Notes under the pieces: generated by a model | What the model was told of the DNA's origin: nothing | Database searches by the model: none | Seen by the model: only the letters and a program-made list of their open reading frames with translations | Shown here: positions 26,001 through 38,987 of the stretch, one piece after another | How positions within the stretch are numbered: the stretch's first letter is position 1 | Layout of the letters: the number at the start of each line of letters is the position of its first letter | Translations under genes and position numbers: made by a program | Origin: Toxotes chatareus | Lineage: Eukaryota; Chordata; Actinopteri; Toxotidae | Direction of reading: 5' to 3' | Assembly: GCA_016801885.1 (NCBI GenBank) | Contig: CM028883.1 | Coordinates: 25,462,643 to 25,526,642, forward strand | DNA length: 64,000 nucleotides

Positions 26001-29000
26001 AACAGTTCAGAAGATGAAGCGAACTTTATGGACTTTGGCTCGGCTGCCAAAGTCTGACCAATCCTCACACACCACCTCCTCCTCAGCTCTTAACTGCTGC
26101 ACAGCTGCTGCACTGGAATCTACCTTCAACACTCCTGCAACAGCACAGCCTGGATCATCCAACTGCTGGTTCTCAGCACAGGGTTTGCTTTGCCAATCTG
26201 CCTTACCGTAAGATATACAGAACATATTTGAGACTCAAGTTATCCCCAGGTACAATGTTCAGGCATGCACAGGCTTTATTGTAAACTTAGTAAACAGACG
26301 TGTTTAGATGTTTGTCTGAAGCTGAGGGGGCATTCCTGAATCCCAATCAAAGAAATAAACTGGGGTAAACTGGGGTTCACAGAGTGATGAGTGATGGCAG
26401 TGACTACAATCGTGTCTCAGACACAGACAGAGGAATCTTGTTTGTCCAAGTAGAGGAAAGAAAGCAGCAAAGAAAGGCAGCACCAGACAAAGGTACAGTC
26501 ACCAAAACGTCACAAGACAATGGCAGAGAAACAGGAAATGGAAGGAGAGAGAAAAAGTTGCAGAGCAGGTGGACATAAGAGGACTAAGGGTACACACAAG
26601 ACCCCTGAAACCCACATCCATCTTACCAAAACCATGGGGGCAGCCCATCTCAGAGGCCAAGATTAGTGACATAAAGATTAAATTCACTTACACACAAATA
26701 CAACCAAGCTGTGTTTGGAAAATAAGCCGTGAACTCAGCCTATTGTGGTCAGTGTGTCCTCTGCAAGACAGGTTGTGGGACAGTTTGAAACATTTTTGTC
26801 TTTTTCTCACGCAGTGCTGCAAATGTGGACTGAGAGGGAGGGAACTGTAAATCTTTTCTGTTGTTTAAATAACTTCTGAGGATTGTACAGCTTTAAGTAT
26901 CACAGGAATGACTAGTGAATGATAAGTGTGTTTGTCTGTGTTTATATTGATTTGTTGACATATGTTGTATGTTGTAAATTTACATTTACAAACTGTAAAA
27001 CATAAATTAAATATGTAAAACATCAATTTTTCTAAATGACAGTCTAGAATTGGCTCCCTGTTCTATTATCTGTATCAGATAATAATGTATTTGGACAGTT
27101 TTATTCGAAACACAGCCGAGACAAGTGATTTGCAGTTGTGTGAAACAGCAGAAGAATGCACAAAATGAGCAAATATTATATTTCAACAGGCTGAATTTAA
27201 CCTTCAAAGTAAAATAATGTAAATGTCATTCTAGGCAGAAAAATGTTCTGACAACCAGCAACATGATCCTTTCCCAGATACGAGCAACAGCGCAGGAGCA
27301 AATCCTCCCTTTTCACTATTAGAAGCTTTGTGTAAAAACATATTAGGTCTATGGTGGAAGTATTACAGCCTCAGGACATGAACCTGGAATTCACCGTTTG
27401 CTTAGTGGATAAGAGAGCACTGCCGGTGCTGCTGGCTACAGCAGGAGGTGGTGCAGAGTTCAGCTGCAGGTAAAACTTACCTGACAGACTGACCTGGAGC
27501 TGTCTGACTGCTGGGAAACCCAAACGGGAGGGAGGGGGAAGGGGGGGTGGTTGACAGATAATCACAGGAGGGGGGACACATAAAGGGAACATTGTTCAGA
27601 ATGGGCCACCTCCCGAATCAGACTCTCACGTTGTATATCTGTGTTTATAAATGATCTGGTGACAGTAGAAATCCAGCTCATCCAGAACGCCAAATTAAAA
27701 TACTTTAAATGCAGCTACCTGTGTAAATCTGTGAAACAATCTAAAATCCAAAATCTGAATTATGCATCACAGACATTGTTCAAACAGGGTGTGCACATTC
27801 AGAGCTCTATACATGCCAAGGGCTTCAAATTCCTCACCTAATGACCCCTCAAACACCTAAAAGACAAACACATAAAAGTGCTACTTGCAATGTATGTTTC
27901 TTCCACAGCAGCAGAGCAGTCCTCAGGCTTGCTGCCATGTGCGATCTAACAAACTGAAGCAACAGTGTGTTTTACAAATCATCCAGCATTTCTCCTTATG
28001 ACCTCTGAGGCTGTTGACATGAAGGTATCAGCTTGATCTGGGGGGACTGGTGCTTATCCATCTTCTAGAAAATTGGGATCTCACTTCAAAGAGAGGCTCA
28101 GTGCTTCCTATCATTACTAGTGAATTATAAACCTGTAATTAAGTCCAAATTATGTCTATTAATAACCTGCATGGGAGAGGTTGAGAACTTAATGACTTAA
28201 TATGGAGGTAGGTAGGATCAGTGAGGTGACGTCTATGAAGACATGATAATTTAGGGAGATAGCCTGCACGCACCCACTGTGACAATGAACAGCATAGACC
28301 AGGTGTTGAACTTCCTGAATACAGATATTCAGCATACTTGTGAAACAGCCGTCACCCTCCCTCTCATTACCCACAAATACCTCCTCCAGGTAACCCCTGT
28401 CCAGCCAAAGGTGGAGCTATGACTGGAGCTACAGAGACACATATATATTTTCCCAGGTTTCTCGCAGATCAGAGAACAAACAAAAAAACTCTAACCAAAA
28501 CAGCTGGTGTATGAATGGCAAATGACTCATTATTTAAGCTCTCTGCTTTATCAAGCGCATGGTGAAACCTAAATTTTAGGTGATGACAGACAAACATTTG
28601 CACCAGCTAGCCCCCAGGCCCTCCACACTGTAGGGCTGTATTCTTTCCTCACGGCAAACTGATCAGGAATTTTTAAGGGAATCGAGAAAGAATCAGACCA
28701 ACAAGCAGATTCAGTAATGCCACAGGTATCAATAAAATCATATCAGTTCCCATCCCTGCTTATTACAGGCAATGGCACTGTGTGTAAGCTTGACTCATTT
28801 CAAACTGCTGCCTCCCTCTGTGCTTCATCATGCAGCACAGTCAATCTCAGTGATTCCTGACACAAACCCACCTGTACCTATTTCGGTGCTAATTTGTGGT
28901 GAACCACTGCTTGATGTGATGCCAAGTGCTGTATTGCACTCTTATTAATTATCAGACTTCTACGCCTTCTCCAGAGTAATTCTGTTTTCACAGAGAACCT

Positions 29001-30419
29001 CCACCTGCCTCTGAATGCCTGATGATTGAGATCAGCTCTTGGCCTTTATCTCCTCTGCTGTCTGTGTGAATTGTAAAGGAGCTCTGGTGTGATAACTGGG
29101 TACCATCAGGCTCTATCTTGCTGTCTTTATTATCGCTTATCTCTCAGCCACTGTGCTACCAGAGGCATCGGGAAAGTGACAGTTCTTTCATCGGCCCCCC
29201 TGGCAGGAAACGGGAGGAGGGCCTGTGCTTCACATCTATCTCAGTTTGCCGTGATGTAGCGTTCCTCCCCAGATGGGGCCTTTTGACTCATGGGGATAGT
29301 TCTTTGATTTCCCTGCTGTCTTGAGTCATGGGAGGACATGAAGACGTAATTAACTTAATTGGTTTCAGTCGAGGGGCGAACTTTGGTTTCAGACTGTAAC
29401 ACCACAAACATTTCACTTTTTAGCTCCTCTTTGAAAAACAGGTGTGGAGACACGACTCATTGTTGCAGATTAGACGACTGGAAGCACTTTATTTGGTGCA
29501 TCACTCCTTTTCAAGTGTGTTCACCTGCGAGGTTCCTTCTCTCAGCACATGCTGTAATGAAGACAACAATTGAGCTCCAAAGTGCAGCTATGTGCAGGTG
29601 ATGAGAGAATAGATAAAACACTTGCCCTATAATTCAGATCATTTATGTCATTAAGGCCACCAGGTGCAGATGTGAACTGTGACTTCGATCTCTCGTAACA
29701 TTCCTCTACCAACTTCACTATCACGTCTCCATTCTCCAACAACTGCTGTTTGTATTCAGATATGCATCTGTACTAAATTAATATTTGCATTTTGGATTCC
29801 TGTTAATACCAAACACTGTTTTCTTCACTGAACAGAGCGACATTTTTTTTTAGTCACTCAGTTTTCAGAGTAGTTTGGTTCTGATCTCCACCCTCATTGT
29901 GCATCAACGCAGGTGTCACAGTTAAACTATATGATTATGAATACACTGAATTTATTAATCAAATTAAACATTAATTGCACATTTGAACATAAAAGTAGGT
30001 ATGTAAGCTGTAACAAATTTATAACCTATGACTCCTGTGTTTTAAACCTCTTCTTCCTTCTCTTTATCTCTCTGTTCCCTTCTGTCACAATGATGTGTGC
30101 AGCACATCATCAACACAAAATAAAATTGTCTTTATTATTTATATTTAATAAATATACATATATTTTACATGTGTTGTTCTTAACGCATCTGTTCTAAGAG
30201 TGTAAACACTCCTACCTCACTGCCAGACATTTTAAAAAGCTGCAGGATTTTCAGTCTGGACGCCAATACAGCAAAAGAAAAAAAAAAAAAAAAATTTTAT
30301 AACTAGACAATTCCCCTGTGGGAAACCACGAGAGTGGTGCAGTGTGCTGTGCTGTCCCATTCATTGTCTGTACTGTTACTGTAAAGCAGAAACCAAAACA
30401 TATTCCTGACCTTTGTAAA
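23001..30419. other. intergenic DNA without recognised genes
   Basis: Ordinary non-coding sequence. Minor features are poly-T runs (23178-23193, 24540-24553), an (AAT)n run at about 25304-25320, a G-rich patch at 27523-27577 and a poly-A run at about 30277-30294. The stretches 28600-29350 and 23570-24240 are low in simple repeats and could hold conserved non-coding elements. Short open frames have no recognisable domains. Confidence 0.55.
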
Positions 30420-30660
30420 TGAAAGAATGATAAAAGAGAGGGTGGGAGAAGAAGAAGAGAGGGAGCATAAGACGGATAGAAAAGGGCCCGATTCAAAGAG
30501 ATATGTATGGAAAATTACTGTAGGAAAGAAAGAAGGGAGGGAGGGTAGAGGAAGGATAGAGAAAGGATGGATAGATGGGGATGGGGGCACAGAGGAGTTA
30601 GGAAAGGGAGGAAAAGATAAATATCAATGAGTAGGAGACATTAAGAGGAGTTAGGGAGGA
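30420..30660 (+). repeat. purine-rich (GA) tract
   Basis: About 240 nt of the + strand is dominated by A and G (GAAGAAGAGAGGGAG, GAAGGGAGGGAGGGT and similar) with few pyrimidines. It overlaps open frames on both strands that are artefacts of this composition. Confidence 0.8.
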
Positions 30661-31466
30661 TAAAGGATGTTAATAGTAGTGTGTGTCATTTAAATAAAAT
30701 TAAATAAAATATGAACAAATTACTTTGGGTCTCTAATTATATCACATTCAGTTATATCATGAACATACTTAACGCAGTTCAACACAGACTGACCAGAGAC
30801 TGGAAGTGACACAGAGCATCAGCTAACAATCAGGAGAGAGCACAATAACAGATAATACCAACCTCATAGTACAAACTGAGAATGTTAACGTTGGAAACAG
30901 TAGAATATCCCATATCATAAGAACCTAAAGTTAAAACAATAATTTGCTATGGTTTCTTCTGTTAAACATACACATAATTCAGATGCCAATGGAGATTAGA
31001 AATTCATTCATAAAATCACTCACTTGTTAAAAATGCAGCTTTAAGACAGAGTCAGCAACAGTCTAAATGAACAATAACTACTTACAACAGCACTATGTCA
31101 TATTAGTATCACATCTTATGTCTTATGAACCGACTCAGTTTGACCTTATTCACTATATAATAGAGAAGTTCTGGCCAACTGAATCCTGTTAATGACACCA
31201 AATTACTGCCAAAATGTGAGTACTAAATAAAAGACAATACAAAGAATTAAACACTATAAAGTACAAGATTTTCATCCAAGTGACAAAATTAAATGAGAAA
31301 CATACGAGAAAAGTGACAAAGAAAACCTTTGACTTCGACCTTGTTATTTTTTTTGTTTGTTTTTTTTTTTATTTAAATTGTTTTTAGAAGATAAGATTTC
31401 TTTTAAAGAACACAAATACCAGCACGTGTTCAGACAATTTCTCCAAGGTTTGGATTCAGGTGTTCG
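30661..31466. other. AT-rich spacer left of the tandem array
   Basis: No gene or clear repeat apart from a T-rich tract at about 31347-31370. Confidence 0.6.
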
Positions 31467-31468
31467 AC

Positions 31469-32759
31469 TTCAAGTATGTCACTAGCACATAGCTCAGTAG
31501 GAGCAAATTAATCATTATTGTACAACCTGGTGAACTTGACACATCTATTAGGTTTTCACAGTGGTCACTGCGTTCATCATCACCACTAGATGGAAAATGA
31601 AGCAAACATACCCAAACTGGGTGCATCTTCACAGTCTCTCTGCCAGGCTTCCTTCCCTTACTCCAAACCTTCAACATGACCTCAGGTCTTACCTTTGGTT
31701 GTCGCTCTCTCACTTCCTCTGACTTTGGTGTCTGCTGCTTTCACAGACTGCTGTGGAACAGTCCAGTGCATCCATCCCTGCAGGGTGGAAAGTCTGCTGG
31801 GAGTCTGTGAACTCATCTATCCATCAGTCCATTAACTCAAAACTTCATCACATTCCAGCTATGTATTGCCTGTGGAACTCCTCCTCAGCATGTTCTGCCG
31901 TGGTCTTGTGATCTTTGCAAACCCTTCCACAGAGGCGCAGCAGTAATTAGCAAGTCCAATGTCCTGATGTACATGGAGACGGTCTGAGAAGACGCTATTG
32001 TCTCCCACTGCACTTTACACCTTTTGCTGATTAATCATATCAACAGGTTGGCAGCTCCATGTCTTGGGCTCAGAGACAGAAAAGTCCAAATGTAAAGTAA
32101 GAAATAAAATAAAAAAAACACACAAAACAAATGATCAAACACTACATAATACAAAGCTTTCTTCATCCAAGTGACAAACTTAAATAAATTCACAATGACA
32201 AAGAAATTTAAGAAAAAGGATAAATACGAAAACAAAATAATAAAAAAAAAAACATACACATAAATATGTAAAGTTAAACTAAAATAAATAAAATGACAAG
32301 TATTTGAAAAAGGTGCGAAACGAAATAAAATTAACACCAAGGGAGCAATGTGTACAACAGACAATGTAAAAGTAAATATCATGGATAAAGAGAGTAACAC
32401 CATCACTGAAAGTTCAGCCACAGATTAAAGCCTCAGTTCACTCATAATCAAACTACAGCAGCTACAAAATCATTTAAGCAGAATTTATGGTGTGTCCAAA
32501 CTTCAACATGTCTTCCTCACTCTGTTCCTTCAAGCACTGGAACGAGGCCTTAACTGTGTCTTCCCCTCTAGTGTGTTTGACATTATTTGAAAACATAGTG
32601 AAAGGTTTCTCTACCATCTGTAAACATCTTTTCAGGTTTGCCTTCTGAAATGGCTGTCACTCTGTTCACATTTGTTTAGAAAGATTAGCAGTTCTACTTC
32701 AAGAAAAAGCCTATTTCCTTAAGACTTTCTCTTCAATTCAGCCCATGACAATGTCTCAT
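31469..32759. repeat. array unit 1 (internally deleted)
   Basis: The unit runs from the marker to the next marker but jumps from CTTCCTTCCCTTACTCC (about 31664) straight to the AACCTTCAACATGACCTCAG block. The middle of the unit, including the 85-nt membrane-helix block, is therefore deleted. The 124-nt ATG block is present and open at 31693-31816 (minus). A terminal block at about 32480-32650 (minus) has a shortened TTTTCAAATAATG segment that breaks its frame. Confidence 0.85.
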
Positions 32760-35657
32760 TTCAAGTATGTCAATACATGTAGCTCAGTAGGAGCAAATTA
32801 ATTATTATTGTTCAACCTGATGAACTTGACACATCTATTAGGTTTTCACAGTGGTCACTGCGTTCATCATCACCACTAGATGGAAAATGAAGGAAATATA
32901 CCCAAACTGGGTGCATCTTTACAGTCTGAGCTATCTGAGTCGTCTCTCTGCCAGTCTTCCTTCCCTTACCCTGTCCACCACGGAATAAAAAAAAAAAAAA
33001 CAAACATGTACAAACCCACCTATACTTGAACCTGACACAAATAACCCCACATCATACGGCAGTGAATCTTGTCCGCGATTGACTGTACGTAGCGCTTTAC
33101 AGGGGTGGGAATAAGTCCCCTGCCGGGAGGCCTCCCTATGTGCGCCAAAAAACGTAAAAGTCGCAAAACTTTTCCTCACCGCGCCTACTTCAACCCAGAA
33201 AGGTCCTACTCCTGTCTCCCCTTGGAACGAAACTTGGCAGAGCGAGACGAGCCAGTGTTTGGCCTAAAAGTCCAACTCACCCTGCCTGTACAATAAAGCT
33301 TCTATCAAAATTTGGCTGGTGATGATGAACAGCAATGCCACTATGCTCAGGACACAGGCTGAATGCTGTTTTTAATTTACATTTATCTTTATTTAAAAAA
33401 ACAACAACACAAAAAAAAAAAAAAAAAATTTATGATCGTTTTGATTATGAGTAAAGAATTTCCCTCCAGAGATTATTATAATTTCTCTAAATCGGACACA
33501 CATACAAAGAAAATTGTTTCTGAATCTAACAAAAAACAAAAACACAGCTGGACAATTCACTTGAGAAAGCCAACATCACAGAGACAGAAAAGTCCAAATG
33601 TAAAGTAAGAAATTAAAGGAAAAAAAAACCCCAGAAATCATCGAGCACTACAGGGTACAAGGTTTTCTTCATCCAAGTGACTAAATAAATTCAGAATAAA
33701 TTAAGAAATTAAGAAAAAGGATAAATATGAAAACAAAAGAAAAAACATAAATAAAGTAAAACTAAAATAAATAACATGACAAGTATTTGGAAAAAGTGCT
33801 AAAGGACAAAGAACTAACAAGGGAGCAATGTGTGCAACAGACAATGTAAAAGTAAACAGAATAGATAAAGAGAGTAATAACATCACTGGAAGTTCAGCCA
33901 CAGATTAAAGAATCAGTTCACTCATTATCGAACTACAGCAGCTACAAAATTATTTAAGCAGAATTTATGATCTGCTTTTCTTCATTTTCCATAGGGAGTT
34001 TGATTGTAACTAATGAATTTCTCTCCAGAAATTATTATAATTTCTCTAAATCTGACACACATACAAAGAAGATGGTTTTTGAATCTAACAAAAAAAACAA
34101 AAAAAAAGTTGGACAATTCATTCATAACACGTGATCTATGAGCTGAAAAATCACTTGAGAAAGCCAACATCACAGATCCAGCTGTGTTTCATTTGCACTT
34201 TCCTGAGATCGTGTCCTTTTTAGGCATCACAAGTGAAGAGCTGGTAAAACTTCAGTTCCAACAACAGAGTTAATAAATGGTCACAGTCTGTGCTTTACCA
34301 GCACTTGAGCTTCCCGACACAGAAAATCAGTCCACCTCCTAGATGCAGCAGACTCACTTCCTGGTCGTGTCCTGTAGTTTGAAGAGCAGCTTGCAGACTT
34401 GTGTGATGTGGGCTGCAACAGTCCTTAAGAGGTGAGGTCCAGAGATCTAGGTGGTGTCCAGGTCTTGGTGGACCAGGTCAGGCCACAACATTCCCCTTCC
34501 AGCCTTCCTTAAGGTTGGACATATGACTCAAACTGAGAAAAAAAAAAAAAATCATTAGCGCTAAGTAAAAAGAAAACAGACAAAAGCAAACCTTCAACAT
34601 TACCTCAGATCTTACCTTTGGTTGCCGCTCTCTCACTTCCTCTGACTCTGGTGTCTGCTGCTTTCACAGACTGTGGTGGAACAGTCCAGTGCATCCATCC
34701 CTGCAGGGTGGGAAGTCTGCTGGGAGTCTCCAAACTCATCTATCCATCAGTCCATTAACTCAAAACTTCATCACATTCCAGCTCTGTATTGCCTGTGGAA
34801 CTCCTCCTCAGCATGTTCTGCCATGGTCTTGTGATCTTTGCAAACCCTTCCACAGAGGCTCAGCAGTAATGAGCAAGTCCAATGTCCTGACGTACATGGA
34901 GACAGTCTGAGAAAACGCTTTTGTCTCCTACTGCACTTTACAACTTTTGCAGACTAATTATATCAACAGGTTGATAGCTCCGTGTCTTGGGCTCAGAGAC
35001 AGAAAAGTCCAAATGTAAAGTAAGAAATTTAAAAAAAAACAAACTCAAATGAGCAAGCACTAAGGAGTACAGGGCTTTCTTCATCCAAGTGACAAAGTTA
35101 AATAAATTCACAATGACAAAGAAATTTAAGAAAAAGGATAAATATGAAAACAAAAGAAAAAACATAAATAAAGTAAAACTAAAATAAATAACATGACAAG
35201 TATTTGGAAAAAGTGCTAAAGGACAAAGAACTAACAAGGGAGCAATGTGTGCAACAGACAATGTAAAAGTAAATATCATGGATAAAGACAGCAACACGGT
35301 CACTGGAAGTTCAGCCACAGAATAAGGCCTCAGTTCACTTACAATTGAACTACAGCAGCTACTCAATCATTTAAGCAGAATATATGATCTCTCAAAACTT
35401 CCAACATGTCTTCCTCACTCTGTTCCTTCAAGCACTGGAACGAGGCCTTAACTGTGTCTTCCCCTCTAGTGTCTTTGACATGGCTTTTCAAAACAGTGAA
35501 AGGTTTCTCTACCATCTGTAAACATCTTTTCAGGTTTGCCTTCTGAAATGGCTGTCACTCTCTTCACATTTGTTTAGAAAGATTAGCAGTTCTACTTCAA
35601 GACAAAGCCTATTTCCTTAAGACGTTCTCTTCAATTCAGCCCGTGACAATGTCTCAT
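32760..35657. repeat. array unit 2
   Basis: This unit contains the 85-nt minus-strand helix block (33281-33365), whose upstream flank has been replaced by a T-rich stretch though AG still precedes it. The retroposon-tail-like block is present twice (about 33441 and 34000), separated by a partial CCAAGTGAC...GTTCAGCCACAG duplicate (about 33660-33920). The ATG block is open at 34616-34739 (minus). The terminal block near 35.4-35.56 kb is frameshifted. Confidence 0.85.
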
Positions 35658-38600
35658 TTCAAGTATATCAATAGCACGTAGCTATGTAGGAGCAAATTAA
35701 TTATCATTGTTCAACCTGGTAAGGTTGACACATCTATTACGTTTTCACAGTGGTCACTGCGTTAATCATCACCACTAGATGGAAAATGAAGGAAATATAC
35801 CCAAACGGGGTGCATCTTTACAGTCTGAGCTATCTGAGTCGTCTCTCTGCCAGGCTTCCTTCCCTTACCCTGTCCACCACGCAATAAAGAAAAAAAAACA
35901 TGTACAAACCCACCTACACTTAAACCTGACCCAAATAACCCCACGTCGCTTGATACGGCAGTGAATCTTGTCTGTGATTTACCGTACGTAGCACTTTACA
36001 GGGGTGGGAATAAGTCCCCTGCTGGGAGGCCTCCCTATGTGCCGACACCAAAAAAACGTAAGAATCGCAAAACTTTTCCTCACCCCACCTACTTCAACCC
36101 AGAAAGGTCCTACTCCTGACTCCCCTTGGAACGAAACCTGGCAGAGCGAGACGAGCCAGTGTTTGGCCTCAAAGTCCAACTCACCCTGCCTGTACAATAA
36201 AGCTTCTATCAAAATTTGGCTGGTGATGATGAACAGCAATGCCACTATGCTCAGGACACAGGCTGAATACTATTAAACAACAACTCTTACTTTGGAGGAT
36301 CCCCAATCCATCTACATCGGACCTGCCCCTGTATCTCCACCATTTAATGATGGAAAACTTAGCAACTTACTGACCTAACAATGATTTTACTCAATATCAA
36401 AAAATGTGATCACAAATGTATCTCAGATGCCAATACAGATTTGAAATGCACTGATAAAACATCATCCATGGGCTGAATAACTGTTTGAGAAAGCCAACAT
36501 CAGAAACACATTTACAACCAATTCATCAGATCAGAACAGCAATGTTCAATCAATAATTTCATTTAAACCAGTCATCAGTCTCCTTGCTCACACTCTACCT
36601 TTTTACCTCAACAGTAATCACTTCTGTAAACAACAGACCTATAATGTACATATGTAAATATAAATATGAAGACGTGTTTTTATTTTTACTGATTTTGAGG
36701 TATATGTATATTCTAAGGGGTGGGTAGTAGTTTGTTTTTAAGTCTATTATTTTTCATTTAAATATATCTAAAAAAAATGTTTTTATCTTACTTCTGTCTT
36801 CCAACTCTTCTGCATACTACTACTTTCTCCATTTTCCATTGGGAGTTTGATTGTAACTAAAGAATTTCCCTCCAGGGATTAATAAAGTTTCTCTAAATCT
36901 GACACATACAAAAATGTTTGTTTCTGAATCTAACAAAAAAAACAAAAACACAGTTGGACAATTCATTCATAACACGTGATCTATGAGCTGAAAAACAACT
37001 TGAGAAAGCATACATCACAGATCCAGCTGTGTTTCGTTTGCACTTTCCTGAGACAGTCTCCTCTTGAGACATGACAAGTGAAAAGCTGGTAAAAGTTCGA
37101 TTTCAACAACAGACTTAATAAATGGTCCCAGTCTGTGCTTAATCAGCACTTGAGCTTCACTATGCAGAAAATCAGCCATCCACCTCCTAGATGCAGCAGA
37201 CTCACTTCCTGGTCGTGTCCTGTAGTTTGAAGAGCAGCTTGCAGACTTGTGTGATGTGGGCTGCAACAGTCCTTAAGAGGTGAGGTCCAGAGATCTAGGT
37301 GGTGTCCAGGTCTTGGTGGACCAGGTCAGGCCACAACATTCCCCTTCCAGCCTTCCTTAAGGTTGGACATATGACTCAAACTGAGAAAAAAAAAATAATC
37401 ATTAGCGCTAAGTAAAAAGAAAACAGACAAAAGCAAACCTTCAACATTACCTCAGATCTTACCTTTGGTTGCCGCTCTCTCACTTCCTCTGACTCTGGTG
37501 TCTGCTGCTTTCACAGACTGTGGTGGAACAGTCCAGTGCATCCATCCCTGCAGGGTGGAAAGTCTGCTGGGAGTCTCCAAACTCATCTATCCATCAGTCC
37601 ATTAACTCAAAACTTCATCACATTCCAGTTCTGTATTGCCTGTGGAACTCCTCCTCAGCATGTTCTGCCGTGGTCTTGTGATCTTTGCAAACCCTTACAT
37701 AGAGGCTCAGCAGTAATTACGAAGTCAATTGTCCCGACGTACATAGAGACAGTCTGAGAAGACAATATTGTCTCCCACTGCATTTTACACCTTTCGCAGA
37801 CTATTATCAACAGGTTGACAGCTCCATGTCTTGGGCTCAAAGACAGAAGTCCAAACGTAAAGTAATAAATTTAAAAATGAAAAACAAAAAAAAACAAAAA
37901 CGGAAATGATCAAGCCCTACAGAGTACAAGGTTTTCTTCATCCAAGTGACAAAGTTAAAAAAATTTACAATGACAAAGAAATATGAAAAAAGGATAAATA
38001 TGAACACAAAATCTAAAAAAAAAACCAAAACATACATATAAATATGGAAAGTTAAACTAAAACATAAAATGACAAGTATTTGAAAAAGGTGCTAAATGAC
38101 ATAAAATTGACAATTTGGGAGAAATGTGTGCAACAGACAATGTACCAGTAAACAAAATAGATAAAGAGAGTAACACAATCACTGAAAGTTCAGCCACAGA
38201 ATAAGGCCTCAGTTTACTCATAATCAAGCTAGCTAGTCTGACCAATCTGAGAAGACAATATTGTCTCCTACTGCACTTTACACCTTTAGCAAACTAATAT
38301 CAACAGGTTGAGAGCTCCATGTCTTGGGCTCAGAGACAGAAAAGTCCAAATGTAAAGTAAGAAATTAAAAAAAAAAAACTCAAATGAGCAAGCACTACAG
38401 AGTACAAGGTTTTCTTCATCCAAGTGATTAAATAAATTCAGAATAAATTCAGAAATTAAGAAAAAGGATAAATATGAAAACAAAAGAAAAAACATAAATA
38501 AAGTAAAACTAAAATAAATAGCATGACAAGTATTTGGGAAAAGTGCTAAAGGACAAAGAACTAACAAGGGAGCAATGTGTGCAACAGACAATGTAAAAGT

Positions 38601-38987
38601 AAATATCATGGATAAAGAAAGTAACACCATCACTGGAAGTTCAGCCACAGAATAAGGCCTCAGTTCACTTACAATTGAACTACAGCAGCTACCCAATCAT
38701 TTAAGCAGAATATAGGACCTGTCAAAACTTCAACATGTCTTCTTCACTCTGTTCCTTCAAGCACTGGAACGAGGCCTTAACTGTGTCTTCCCCTCTAGTG
38801 TCTTTGACATGGCTTTTCAAAACAGTGAAAGGTTTCTCTACCATCTGTAAACATCTTTTCAGGTTTGCCTTCTGAAATGGCTGTCACTCTCTTCACATTT
38901 GTTTAGAAAGATTAGCAGTTCTACTTCAAGACAAAGCCTGTTATCCTTAAGACTTTCTCTTCAATTCAGCCCATGACAATGTCTCAT
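35658..38987. repeat. array unit 3 (A-type of the 6.1 kb dimer)
   Basis: Full block order with the TGTCTTGGGCTC...GTTCAGCCACAG segment duplicated (37821-38250 and 38286-38700). Minus-strand blocks: 85-nt helix block 36185-36269 (open) and ATG block 37463-37586 (open). A terminal block near 38.73-38.88 kb belongs to the same repeat and is frameshifted. The unit is nearly identical to the one starting at 41831, 6173 bp away. Confidence 0.9.
36838..36912 (+). mobile_element. retroposon 3'-tail-like block inside the array unit
   Basis: CATTGGGAGTTTGATTGTAA...GAATTTCCCTCCAGGG then ATTAATAAAGTTTCTC has the layout of teleost non-LTR tails (GAATTTCCC..GGGATTAATAAAGT). Diverged copies sit at the equivalent place in other units (about 33441, 34000, 40169, 43015 and 46200). 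It was therefore present before the amplification. Confidence 0.55.

Noticed and set aside
34689..34910. + strand 73-codon frame (MHPSLQGGKSAGSL type) recurring in units
   Set aside because: It is antisense to the ATG block, which has a conserved donor. No splice or start-context evidence on the + strand.
34938..35366. Minus-strand frames of 80-142 codons recurring in array units (LSLSMIFTFTLSVAHIAP type)
   Set aside because: They run through A-rich (+ strand) sequence that becomes Phe/Leu-rich on translation, and they vary in length between units by simple indels with no splice support. They recur because the unit is duplicated.
36004..36276. + strand 90-codon frame recurring in units (with 42177-42449)
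   Set aside because: It overlaps the minus-strand splice-like block, is truncated differently in other units and has no recognisable domain. Identity between the two copies reflects the dimer duplication.
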